64,000 nucleotides of DNA from Desulfovibrionaceae bacterium (GTDB taxonomy: Bacteria > Desulfobacterota > Desulfovibrionia > Desulfovibrionales > Desulfovibrionaceae), in assembly GCA_016932995.1 (NCBI GenBank), contig JAFGBU010000018.1:35801-99800 (forward strand), read 5' to 3'. This document shows positions 25,611 through 33,104 of this stretch, piece after piece (position 1 is the first letter of the stretch; every line of letters starts with the position of its first letter). A model generated the notes under the pieces. It saw only the letters and a program-made list of their open reading frames with translations. It did not search any database and was not told the DNA's origin. The position numbers were made by a program, and so were the translations under genes.

Positions 25611-27142
25611 GGCCTGCCCCCCGCCTGGCCCGCGGCCCTGCTCAGACGCAGCTCGGCCACGGCCTCGACCGGACGGACGTGGTCCGCGGGCATGCCGAAC
25701 AGCTCCGCCGCGTGCCTGGCTATGCGGTCGGTGTCGAAGTTGTCCACGACCCCCAGCTCGTCCCCCCGGGCCATGAACGGCGAGAGGTAGTCCATGGCCT
25801 GCATCAGGCCCTGGGCCTCGTACTGCCGCTGGGCCCGGGCCAGGGGCGAGGAGTAGACCACGGTCATATCCCCGGCCTCGACCCCGGCCGGCGGCTCGGG
25901 CAGCCGCCCGGCCCGGAGCATGATCCTGAACACCCGCTTGACCAGGGGGCACAGGAACTCGGTCTGCATCCGGCCCAGGACCGGGCCCAGGACGCGGACC
26001 TTTTCGCTCTGCCGGATCAGGGCCTCGGTGGCGCTCATGGCCGGGCCGCTGTCCGGGGCCAGCTGGTCGGCCATGAATATCCTGCGGATCGAGGCCCGCC
26101 TCTGCTCCATCATCCGCTCGGCCGCGCCCAGGTCCGCGCTGATCGGCAGGGCCTCGATGCGGTCCGTGGACCCGGCCCGGTAATAGGACAGCCCGCCCGG
26201 CCCGGAGCGCACCGGCCCCAGGAACCCGTCGTCCGGGACCATGAGCGGCGGGTCGGCCATCTTTTCCGAGGCCATGAGCGCGGTCCGGGCCATGGCGTTG
26301 AGCACGCGCGTGTCCGAAAGCGCGGTCAGGCCCGGTCCCCGGCCGTAGACCTCGCCCGCGGCCTTGGACCAGCGGGGCGCCATGTAGGGCATCTCCAGAT
26401 ACCCGGACTCCTCCAGGAGGTGTCCGGCCCTTGTCTCCAGGTACAGGCTGGCGAACGGGAAGTTGGCGCTGCCGAAACCCATGGGATCGCGGTCCTGCCT
26501 GGGGAACACGGCGTGCACTATCTCGACCTTGTCCTCGGGCCGGTCCCTGAACCTGGCCTTGAGCTCCCCGGAGCAGTCCTGCCCCCATTCCTGAAAGGCC
26601 TGGCGCGCCGTGAGCTCGTACTTGCGCAGCACCGTGTCCACCACCCCGCCGGCCGACTCGGACACAAAGACCTCGCCCAGGGGGCGGGTCGAGAACCTGA
26701 CCACGCTCGCCTCGTCCGCCTCCACGTACATGACCCCGATGCCGAACAGGGCCAGGTCCAGGTAGATCTCGTGGGCGTGGGCCTGAAATCCCGTGTCCTC
26801 GGAGTTGAAGACCGAGATCATGGCCTGGCGGCATTTCTCCAGGTAGTCCCGGACCTGCTGGCCGTCGCCCTCGGACCCGGCCCCGAGCCTGATGTCGAAC
26901 CAGGGCAGGGCCGGATTGGTCAGCAGCCCGCCCATGGCCGAGGCCAGAAGCTCCAGGGCGTTGCGCGGCGTGGAGTCGTATATGTTCTCGTCCCCGGCCC
27001 CGGAGGCCGGGCCCTGAAACCCGGCCCTGCGGGGCATGAAGTACCCGGACAGCTCCCGCCAGGTCCCGAGCCACTGCGAGCGCGCCTCGTCCATGGCCCC
27101 GAGACGGGCCAGGACCCTTTCAACCAGCTCCGCTGCAGCCAT
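25607..27142 (-). CDS. Portal (head-tail connector) protein
   Basis: 511 residues from ATG 27142, with GTG 27145 also possible. The N-terminus (WRELSGYFMPRRAGF) and the following YDSTPRNALELLASAMGGLLTNPALPWF are the standard podovirus connector start. The body continues through EIYLDLALFGIGVMYVEAD and PLMVPDDGFLGPVRSGPGGL. Residues about 330-355 have the RRIFMADQLAP loop. Twelve copies form the ring through which DNA is packaged, with the large terminase. Linked by TGATG to the small upstream gene. Confidence 0.88.
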   Translation of the reverse strand: MAAAELVERVLARLGAMDEARSQWLGTWRELSGYFMPRRAGFQGPASGAGDENIYDSTPRNALELLASAMGGLLTNPALPWFDIRLGAGSEGDGQQVRDYLEKCRQAMISVFNSEDTGFQAHAHEIYLDLALFGIGVMYVEADEASVVRFSTRPLGEVFVSESAGGVVDTVLRKYELTARQAFQEWGQDCSGELKARFRDRPEDKVEIVHAVFPRQDRDPMGFGSANFPFASLYLETRAGHLLEESGYLEMPYMAPRWSKAAGEVYGRGPGLTALSDTRVLNAMARTALMASEKMADPPLMVPDDGFLGPVRSGPGGLSYYRAGSTDRIEALPISADLGAAERMMEQRRASIRRIFMADQLAPDSGPAMSATEALIRQSEKVRVLGPVLGRMQTEFLCPLVKRVFRIMLRAGRLPEPPAGVEAGDMTVVYSSPLARAQRQYEAQGLMQAMDYLSPFMARGDELGVVDNFDTDRIARHAAELFGMPADHVRPVEAVAELRLSRAAGQAGGRP

Positions 27143-27468
27143 CACTCACCCAGCCTTTTCTTGAGCCCGGCCCTTTTGACCTCGGCCTCGTTCAAAAGTC
27201 CGGCCCCGCCGGTGACCAAGGTCGACCTCTGACCCTTGAGATCCTTGAGCCGCTTCTCCTCCAGCTCCCGGGCCCTGGCGACCTTCTCCCTCTTCTCGAC
27301 GCGCTCCTCGGCCTGTTTGCGCCTGGCCTCGGCCTCCTCCTCGGCCCGCCGGGCGGCCAGGTCCTCGGCCGCGGAGCCCTCATCCCGGTCCAGGGACCCG
27401 GCCAGGCCCGCGGCCGAGGACACCGCGCTGAAGACCAAAGGAATAATGGACATCGCTCCTCCTCCCAT
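27142..27468 (-). CDS. Small coiled-coil protein, first gene of the portal operon
   Basis: 108 residues (or 103 from the second ATG at 27453). A short hydrophobic start (SIIPLVFSAVSSAAGLAGSL) leads to a charged helix (AAEDLAARRAEEEAEARRKQ) and RSTLVTGGAGLLNEAEVKRAGLKKRLGE. Both candidate starts have a good GGAGG site. Composition resembles the 169-residue protein before the fibre gene. Probably a virion accessory protein; unknown role. The element B promoter is just upstream, giving a leader of about 30 nt. Confidence 0.6.
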   Translation of the reverse strand: MGGGAMSIIPLVFSAVSSAAGLAGSLDRDEGSAAEDLAARRAEEEAEARRKQAEERVEKREKVARARELEEKRLKDLKGQRSTLVTGGAGLLNEAEVKRAGLKKRLGE

Positions 27469-27504
27469 GACCTGTCCTCCTTGTTTTGGGGTCTGTGTGC
27501 CGGG

Positions 27505-27582
27505 ATCATAGGCCCGGGTTTGGGGCCCGGATCAAACAGGAAGGCGAAGGGCGAAAAAAAAGACCGGATTTACGGGTTGACA
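27505..27582 (-). promoter_or_regulatory. Element B: GTCAA box - 66 bp - TATGAT, upstream of the portal operon
   Basis: Minus strand: TGTCAA (27582-27577), 66 bp, TATGAT (27510-27505). Positions 11-20 of the spacer read CGGTCTTTTT, and CCCGGGCC is just before the -10. No good -35 lies 17 bp upstream of the -10. Confidence 0.8.
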
Positions 27583-27669
27583 GGTGCCCCAAGGGCCGGG
27601 GCGCGAGGTCGTCGGTGGTCCGCCCGGACCATTGGTCCAGGGCGGGAGCTTCGGGCCGCGCAGAGAGGC

Positions 27670-27747
27670 GGTCAATAGGCCAAGGCCGTCTTTTTTTGCC
27701 GCCCTCGGCTTGCTCTTTTTTCCGGGCCGAAAAACCCGGGCTATGCT
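27670..27747 (+). promoter_or_regulatory. Element F: GTCAA box - 66 bp - TATGCT, upstream of the gp11-like gene
   Basis: Plus strand: GGTCAA (27670-27675), 66 bp, TATGCT (27742-27747). Spacer positions 11-20 are CCGTCTTTTT, identical to element D, and CCCGGGC precedes the -10. It is the only plus-strand copy, and the only plus-strand phage gene follows. The transcript leader would be about 284 nt. Confidence 0.8.
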
Positions 27748-27929
27748 TGCGGCCGGGGACCCTTGCCGGACCCGGCCCGGCCCAAGGCGCGCCTCTCAGA
27801 CCCCAGGCGCTTCAGGAACCGGCCCCCGGGGCGGCAGACGAAATACCAGAAATTGGCCCCCGCGACCGCCAAGAGGAGGAAAAAGACGATGATCAACACC
27901 GGGATGCCCAACGCGCCAAGCCCACACAC
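27741..27929 (-). CDS. Possible small membrane protein, antisense to the gp11 leader
   Basis: 62 residues, GTG start (27929) behind GGGAGG with 7-bp spacing. It begins MCGLGALGIPVLIIVFFLLL and continues AVAGANFWYFV, a clear membrane helix, then a basic tail with decreasing coding quality. It lies entirely inside the leader that element F would transcribe, in opposite orientation, and its stop overlaps the -10 of F. No homologue recognised; the coding call rests on the ribosome site, the helix and G/C at third positions. Confidence 0.4.
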   Translation of the reverse strand: MCGLGALGIPVLIIVFFLLLAVAGANFWYFVCRPGGRFLKRLGSERRALGRAGSGKGPRPQA

Positions 27930-28037
27930 GGCCGCACCTCCCATGGCCGGGACCGCCGCGCGCCCCGGTCGGCCCAAGTGTACCTGTTTCACAACTCATG
28001 GCAACGCCTTTGCGGCGCAAACCCACAGGAGGAAATC

Positions 28038-28619
28038 ATGGCCGTCAGCGTGATCGAGATCTGCAACAACGCGCTCCTGGACCTCGGAGAGGAGACCATC
28101 ATGTCCCTGGGCGACGACTGCAAGGCGGCCAGGCTTTGCAATCAGCGCTGGAGGGCGATCCGGGACGCGGTTTTAAGGGCCCACCCCTGGAACTGCGCCA
28201 TGACCCAGGCCGAGCTGGCCGCCTGCGCCGGCTCCCCGATCTGGAAGTGGCGCTTCAGGTACCAGCTCCCCCCGGATTTTCTGCGCGTCATCAGCCTGGT
28301 CGCGATCAACGGCGAGGACCTTACCCAGTGGGAGATACAGGGAGGGGCCGTGCTCTGCGACGAGCCCGCGCCGCTCTATGCGGCCTACATCCGCCGCGAG
28401 ACCGACCCCCAGAAGTACGACCCGCTCCTGGACGAGGCCCTGTCCGCCAGGCTCTCGGCCAGCCTGGCCTACCCCCTGTCCGGGTCCACGTCCCTGGCCC
28501 AGGCCTTCTGGAACATCTACCAGCAGAGGCTGGCCGAGGCCCGCGGCGTGGACGCCCGCGAGGGCGTGCCGGAAAACATATCGCCCACGACCTGGCTGCG
28601 GGCCAAGCTCGGGGCCTGA
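28038..28619 (+). CDS. Tail tubular protein A-like (gp11-like)
   Basis: 193 residues, ATG 28038 behind AGGAGG. The sequence opens SVIEICNNALLDLGEETIMSL, then KAARLCNQRWRAIRDAVLRAHPWNCA, then FRYQLPPDFLRVISL, which is the signature series of gp11/tail-tube A proteins, and ends with an SASLAYPLSGS and FWNIYQQRLAEARGVDAREG helix. Forms the ring that joins portal to nozzle. Odd position: it is on the opposite strand to every other structural gene, 410 bp away from element F's -10 and 0.9 kb from the portal operon, and is followed by a host-type hydrolase gene. Confidence 0.88.
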   Translation: MAVSVIEICNNALLDLGEETIMSLGDDCKAARLCNQRWRAIRDAVLRAHPWNCAMTQAELAACAGSPIWKWRFRYQLPPDFLRVISLVAINGEDLTQWEIQGGAVLCDEPAPLYAAYIRRETDPQKYDPLLDEALSARLSASLAYPLSGSTSLAQAFWNIYQQRLAEARGVDAREGVPENISPTTWLRAKLGA

Positions 28620-28629
28620 GCGCCCGGGC

Positions 28630-29268
28630 TCAAGGCAGCAGGGCCACGGCCCGGACCGGGGAGCCGTCCATAACGTCGAGCTTGAGCGGCAGGCAGACAA
28701 AGGTGAAGCCCGCAGGCGGCAGGGCCTTCAACCCGGTCAGGTTCTCGACCACGAGCCCGAGCCCGGACAAGAGCAGACGGTGCGCGGCCAGGTCCGCGCC
28801 TTGCGCCGGGTCCGGGGACGGCGTGTCCAGGCCCAGGCCCATGAGCCCTTGGCCCGCGAGCAGCCGGGCGGCGTCCAGGGACAGCCCGGGGTAGGCGGAG
28901 AAGTAGTCGATTCGGCCCCAGCGCTCGCTCCAGTCGGTGCGCAAGAGCGCGAAACGGCCCGGGCAAAGCAGGTCCGAAAAGGGCTCGAGGTCCCGGGCCT
29001 CGATGATTCCCCGGCCCCGGCCGCTCAGGTCCAGGACGCAGCCCGGCCCGACAAAGGCCCCGACGGGCAGGTCGCGCAGGCCCGGGGCCCCGGCCAGGAC
29101 ATGGGCCGGCGCGTCCACGTGGGTGCCGGCGTGCGAGTCCATCTCCAGCCTGGACAGGGCAAAGCCGTGACTTTGAAGCCCGCGCGTCCGGACAAGGACC
29201 ACGGGCCCGTCCCCGGGAAACACGGGCGTGCCCGGACAAAGGGTCTGGCTCAGATCAACGACCTTCAA
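28630..29268 (-). CDS. Cyclase-family hydrolase (kynurenine formamidase-like)
   Basis: About 212 residues from TTG 29268, which follows GGGAGG; the ORF extends to 29313 without support. The hallmark metal motif HAGTHVDAPAH matches HxGTHxDxPxH of the cyclase family, whose members hydrolyse N-formylkynurenine and related amides and lactams using zinc or manganese. Other family patterns: VVDLSQTLCPGTPVFPGD at the start and GFTFVCLPLKLDVMDGSPVRAVALL at the end. Substrate unknown. A host-type gene wedged between phage-derived units; it is convergent with the gp11-like gene (10 bp between stops). Confidence 0.85.
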   Translation of the reverse strand: MKVVDLSQTLCPGTPVFPGDGPVVLVRTRGLQSHGFALSRLEMDSHAGTHVDAPAHVLAGAPGLRDLPVGAFVGPGCVLDLSGRGRGIIEARDLEPFSDLLCPGRFALLRTDWSERWGRIDYFSAYPGLSLDAARLLAGQGLMGLGLDTPSPDPAQGADLAAHRLLLSGLGLVVENLTGLKALPPAGFTFVCLPLKLDVMDGSPVRAVALLP

Positions 29269-29306
29269 CAAGGCCTCCCAAACCCCGCAAGGGCCACGGC
29301 CCGGGT

Positions 29307-29335
29307 TTGCCAACCGTGTTCCTTGGGGTTATGCT
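29307..29335 (+). promoter_or_regulatory. Host-type promoter before the 103-residue gene
   Basis: TTGCCA (29307-29312), 17 bp, TATGCT (29330-29335), preceded by CTTGGGGT. The -10 region resembles the phage-linked elements, but no GTCAA box lies 66 bp upstream. Confidence 0.5.
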
Positions 29336-29385
29336 TTTTATGGGTATCCCGGCCCGGCGCCGGGCCCAAAAACAGGACAAGGCGC

Positions 29386-29697
29386 ATGGTCCAGGCGCTC
29401 ACCGACCTCATACAGGCCGCCCCGGCCGGGAGCTTCATGGCCGGGCCCCCGGGCAGCTTCACGGCCGGACCCCCGGGACAGGTGGTCCCGGCCCCGGCCG
29501 GACACGTGCCCGTCGACACCTCGCCCGGCGGCCTGGACTCGTTCAGCATGGCCGTGATCAACGCCCCGGTGACCGTCAACCAGCCCGCGCCCTCCGAGGT
29601 CCGGCTGGTCGAGATCAGGGAGCGCACGGTGTTCATCGAGCAGACCATGGCCGCGCCGGAGAGGCCGGGCGGGGACATCGTCCTGGCCTCGGCATAG
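29386..29697 (+). CDS. 103-residue protein with Gly-Pro-rich repeats, unknown function
   Basis: ATG 29386 with a weak site AGGACAAGG. The N-terminal part has near-repeats GSFMAGPPGSFTAGPPG and is rich in Pro, Gly and Val; the C-terminal half (EVRLVEIRERTVFIEQTM) is more protein-like. No signal peptide and no recognised family. Own promoter (TTGCCA-17-TATGCT) about 50 bp upstream. It sits between two minus-strand genes and is not part of a phage unit by any motif. Confidence 0.45.
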   Translation: MVQALTDLIQAAPAGSFMAGPPGSFTAGPPGQVVPAPAGHVPVDTSPGGLDSFSMAVINAPVTVNQPAPSEVRLVEIRERTVFIEQTMAAPERPGGDIVLASA

Positions 29698-29735
29698 CCC
29701 CCGGCACAAGAACCTGGGTCAGGGACCGGGCCGGG

Positions 29736-30995
29736 TCAGGGAAGATACTTGGCCGGGTCAATGCCCATCTCCATGTGGTCCAGGCACTCCACGATCTTGC
29801 GGCCCGTGGACTCGATGGCCGCCAGGTCGATGACGTGGGGGGTCTTGGGCAACAGGTCCTTGTTCAGGATTATCTTGATCCTGGGTCTCAGGGGCTGGTC
29901 CGGGTTGGCCCCGACCACCACCCCGCACTCGCCGCTGGCCAGCCGGACCAGGCTGCCCACGGGATAGATGCCCAGGCACTTGATGAACCTCTCGACGTGC
30001 AGGGGATAGAAGTCCCGGCCGCCGAGGCCGTACATGATCTTGAGGGCCTTGTTCGAGGTCATGGGCTCCTTGTACACCCGGCGGCTGGTCAGGGCGTCGT
30101 ACACGTCCGCGACCCCTATGATCCTGGCCGCCGTGGATATCTGCGCCCCGGTCAGCCCCCTTGGGTAGCCCTTGCCGTTGTGCTTCTCGTGGTGCTCCAG
30201 CACGCCCCGGAGCACGTGCTCCGAGACCCTGGCCTGGGCCTTGATGATGTTGAAGCCCTCGGTGGGGTGGGCCTTGACCTTGCTGAACTCCTCATCGGTC
30301 AACCGGCCGGGCTTGTTGATGATCGGCTCCGGTATCCTGGCCTTGCCCACGTCGTGGAACAGCGCGGCCCTGGCCACGTCCAGGAGGTCCTCGGGCGAAA
30401 GCCCGAGAAACTTGCCGAACACCGCGGAGATGACCGCCACGTTGATCGAGTGGGTGTAGGTGTACTCGTCATAGGCCCGCAGCTGCTTCATGCTCATGAG
30501 CGCGTCCTCGTTGCGCATGACGCTCTCGATGACGTTCTCGACCAGGGGCGCGGCCTCCTCGTACTTGACCTGCCTGCCCATGCGCACGTCCTTGACGATG
30601 TCCCGGGCGAACTGGAGCGACTCGGTGTAGACCTTGCGGGCGGCCTCCATCTCCTGGTCCAGGGGGACGCGCTTCCTGGCCCTGGACAGCTCGGCCAGGT
30701 CCAGCCTGGGCCGCTTCCTGAACTTCAGGGCCCCCCGGATGAGCGCCTTTTCCCTCTCCAGGCTCTCGGCAATGGCCTCCTCGATGGCCACCCGGGACTC
30801 GACCTGCTCGGCCTTGGGGCCCTTCTCGGTGTCGATGAAGGCGCTCCGGTAGCCGAGACGGCGGACATTGTCCGCGGCCCTGCCCCTGAGCACGCCCTCC
30901 CTGGAGTACAGAAAGGGCTTCTCGACCCAGGTCAGGCCGGTGTCCACCACGTACATGCCGGACCTGAGGTCCTCTACCGGTATCTCCTTGATCAC
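29736..30995 (-). CDS. DUF3391/HD-GYP cyclic-di-GMP phosphodiesterase
   Basis: 419 residues from GTG 30995, which has GAGG upstream. The N-terminus (VEDLRSGMYVVDTGL) is a DUF3391-like domain. The HD-GYP domain (about 185-350) has HSINVAVIS, then ARAALFHDVGKARIPEPI, then LEHHEKHNGKGYPRGL, then DVYDALTSRRVYKEP; the HD, HHExxxGxGYP and DxxDALTSxRxY motifs are complete, so c-di-GMP hydrolysis is expected. A promoter is at 31082-31111. Sits between the gp11 unit and the terminase unit. Confidence 0.9.
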   Translation of the reverse strand: MIKEIPVEDLRSGMYVVDTGLTWVEKPFLYSREGVLRGRAADNVRRLGYRSAFIDTEKGPKAEQVESRVAIEEAIAESLEREKALIRGALKFRKRPRLDLAELSRARKRVPLDQEMEAARKVYTESLQFARDIVKDVRMGRQVKYEEAAPLVENVIESVMRNEDALMSMKQLRAYDEYTYTHSINVAVISAVFGKFLGLSPEDLLDVARAALFHDVGKARIPEPIINKPGRLTDEEFSKVKAHPTEGFNIIKAQARVSEHVLRGVLEHHEKHNGKGYPRGLTGAQISTAARIIGVADVYDALTSRRVYKEPMTSNKALKIMYGLGGRDFYPLHVERFIKCLGIYPVGSLVRLASGECGVVVGANPDQPLRPRIKIILNKDLLPKTPHVIDLAAIESTGRKIVECLDHMEMGIDPAKYLP

Positions 30996-31081
30996 CTGCG
31001 CCTCGGCTGAACACCGGCCGCTGGTCCGGCCGGGTCGTGTCCGGTTGCAAAGCCATGGGCCGGGTCCCGGCCATGGTCTCC

Positions 31082-31111
31082 TGCATAGCAAACCGGCCGG
31101 GCAAAGCTCAA
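31082..31111 (-). promoter_or_regulatory. Promoter of the HD-GYP gene
   Basis: Minus strand: TTGAGC (31111-31106), 18 bp, TATGCA (31087-31082). Located just after the stop of the terminase-linked gene. Not a GTCAA-66 element; an ordinary host spacing. Confidence 0.5.
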
Positions 31112-31115
31112 GGCC

Positions 31116-31472
31116 TTAAAGCTCCAGAAACGCGGCCTGGACAAGACAATGGCCCCTGAACCCGAACAGCGCGCTGAACTTGACCCAAGTCCGGTCCGGC
31201 CGGCCGCAGGGATCGGCCCGAAGGCCCACGATGCGCGCAAGGCCCCGGGACCTGGCGTGGGCCTTGAGCCACTCCAGGTCCCTTTCCAGCTCCCGCCTCG
31301 GCCCGGGGCCCCACCTCGAGATATCGAGGTGAAGCTCCAGGGCCTCATGGCGCTCGGCCAGCGCGGCCAGCCCGAAGACCCCGCGGCCGTCGGACAGCCG
31401 GAACCAGCGGTAGGACGAGGGCCCGGGCAGGCCGGCAAAGGCCCCGGGCCTGGTCGTTGTCTCCTCCAGCAT
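31116..31472 (-). CDS. Small protein co-transcribed with the large terminase
   Basis: 118 residues, ATG behind AAGGAGG, 30 bp after the terminase stop. Contains VFGLAALAERHEALELHLD and LVQAAFLEL, and a RRELERDLEWLKAHARSRGLARI helix, giving a layout somewhat like GNAT-related head-assembly proteins in podoviruses, but I could not confirm it. Terminase-linked, so probably virion or packaging related. Confidence 0.5.
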   Translation of the reverse strand: MLEETTTRPGAFAGLPGPSSYRWFRLSDGRGVFGLAALAERHEALELHLDISRWGPGPRRELERDLEWLKAHARSRGLARIVGLRADPCGRPDRTWVKFSALFGFRGHCLVQAAFLEL

Positions 31473-31502
31473 AAGGCCTCCTTTTTTTCCGGCCCCGGCC
31501 GC

Positions 31503-32942
31503 TCAGGACCCGGGCCTGAAGGGCGCGAACTCGTTGACCGAACGGGGCTGCCGGTCCCCGGACCCGGACCCGAGCAGCATCCGGCCCTCGCCGGCCCCGA
31601 TCATCAGGTATTGCCCGGCCTCGCAGACATGCGAGAAACGGTTCTTGTCCGGCCGGTCGAGGAAGCGCTCGCCTGCCGCGTCGCGCACCCTGCGCAGGCA
31701 ATAGCCCCCGGCCATGCCCTTCCTGAGCACCGGGCAGGCGGGCGAAAGCACCAGGCCGGGCGCGCCGTCCACAAGCCTGGACAGGGTCAGGGCCACGGCC
31801 TCGCGCCTGAGCAGGAAGTCGTTGCTCGGCGCGGGCCGCGCCGGGACGCCCACGGCCCGCAGGATGTCGAACGGCGTGCGCTCGTCCACCTGGCTGCGCT
31901 GCATGCCCGCAGGGTCCCCGAAGACCTCGATGTCCCAGCCCGCGTACCGGGCGTTCAGGCGCTTGCGCAGCAGCTCGGCGAAGCGGACCATGCCCATGTC
32001 CTCGGCCACCAGCTCGTCCAGCCATTGCCAGCGGCCCGAGGCCAGCCGCTGGCCGAAGACCGCGGCCGGGGTCAGGCCGAAGTCCAGGCCCACGAACAGG
32101 GGCAGGCCCGGGACCGGGGCCAGGTCCTGGCCGGCCAGGTGCACGGACTCCACGAACTCCGGGTACACCGGCCTGCCGTCCGATACGAACCCGTACTCGG
32201 CGCAGTAGTAGACCCGGACGTGATCCAGGGACTTTCCGGCCAGCCGCTTGCGGTAGTAGTCCGGGGGCAGGTTTTCGAGGTTCTCGGCGGCCGGGTTGGG
32301 GACAAAACCATCCCCGCGGCGCGTGAGCCCGCCGGGCTGGCGGAAGAACTCCCAGCCGGGCAGGACATTGGCCCGGGCCCGGCCCTCGGCCAGCTCGAAC
32401 CACCAGTGGTCCGTGTCCGGGGGGTTGGTGTCCATTATCACCCCGGCCCAGGCGCAGCCGCCCTCGCGCCTGGACGGGTAGCGCTCCACGCGGTCGCCCA
32501 CGGCGTCCACCAGGGCCTTGGGCACCTCGCGGGCCTCGTTGATCCAGGCCCCGGTCAACTCCAGGGACAGTATCCTGGACACGTCGCCGGGCCGGTCCAG
32601 GGCCCTGAACAGGACCTCCAGCTCCACGTCCGCGAAGCGCACCGAGTGGACCATGTCCGAACGCCTGAACGGGCCGAACGCGGCCTCGGGAAACCAGTCC
32701 AGCCAGGTCTTGAGGGTGGTGTCGGCCAGCTCCCGGTAGGTGTTGCGCACCACCAGCCAGCGCGTGCGCCTGACCCCGTCCGGACCCGGCCCCTGCTCCT
32801 TGGCCCGGCGCATGATCTCCATGCACATGGCCGTGGACTTGCCCGAGCCAACCGGCCCCATCACACCCCTGAAAAAGGCCTTGGAGGCGTGAAACCGGGC
32901 CAGGGTGGGCAGGGCCGAGTATCTGGTCCTGTGTGCGGGCAT
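31503..32942 (-). CDS. terL: Terminase large subunit
   Basis: 479 residues, ATG behind AAGGAGG. Walker A GPVGSGKST (29-37), a Walker B region ILSLELTGAWINEARE, a coupling-motif region VIMDTNPPDTDHWW, then a nuclease domain with the acidic triad context FVGLDFGLTPAAVFG and EVFGDPAGM. The motor pumps DNA into the head and the nuclease cuts it; whether it cuts at a specific site (cos/pac) or headful at random is not shown. Complete. Transcribed from element C with a short leader (about 20 nt). Confidence 0.92.
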   Translation of the reverse strand: MPAHRTRYSALPTLARFHASKAFFRGVMGPVGSGKSTAMCMEIMRRAKEQGPGPDGVRRTRWLVVRNTYRELADTTLKTWLDWFPEAAFGPFRRSDMVHSVRFADVELEVLFRALDRPGDVSRILSLELTGAWINEAREVPKALVDAVGDRVERYPSRREGGCAWAGVIMDTNPPDTDHWWFELAEGRARANVLPGWEFFRQPGGLTRRGDGFVPNPAAENLENLPPDYYRKRLAGKSLDHVRVYYCAEYGFVSDGRPVYPEFVESVHLAGQDLAPVPGLPLFVGLDFGLTPAAVFGQRLASGRWQWLDELVAEDMGMVRFAELLRKRLNARYAGWDIEVFGDPAGMQRSQVDERTPFDILRAVGVPARPAPSNDFLLRREAVALTLSRLVDGAPGLVLSPACPVLRKGMAGGYCLRRVRDAAGERFLDRPDKNRFSHVCEAGQYLMIGAGEGRMLLGSGSGDRQPRSVNEFAPFRPGS

Positions 32943-32971
32943 GAACCCTCCTTGCTGCGAATCCTGCGCGC

Positions 32972-33049
32972 ATTATACCCCGGGCCCGGGGGCCGGACAA
33001 AAAAAGAACCAAAAAAGACCTGCGCAAGGAAGACCGGACCCGGTTGACA
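32972..33049 (-). promoter_or_regulatory. Element C: GTCAA box - 66 bp - TATAAT, upstream of the terminase gene
   Basis: Minus strand: TGTCAA (33049-33044), 66 bp, TATAAT (32977-32972). TTGTCC lies 17 bp upstream of the -10, so this copy also has a weak -35. CCCGGGG precedes the -10. Spacer has two TCTT-type tracts. Confidence 0.8.
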
Positions 33050-33070
33050 GCCTGGCGAGCGCCCCGAACG

Positions 33071-33099
33071 TTGACTCGGCCGGGGGCTCGCGCAATAAA
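33071..33099 (+). promoter_or_regulatory. Promoter of the TPR lipoprotein gene
   Basis: TTGACT (33071-33076), 17 bp, AATAAA (33094-33099). The start codon begins at 33105, about where transcription should start, and there is no Shine-Dalgarno sequence. Confidence 0.55.
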
Positions 33100-33104
33100 C
33101 AATC

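Noticed and set aside
29307..29335. A seventh copy of the phage-unit element before the 103-residue gene
   Set aside because: The -10 region (GGGGTTATGCT) is similar, but the base-exact test fails: no GTCAA at 66 bp (a GATCAA is 71 bp away). A TTGCCA-17 host spacing fits better.
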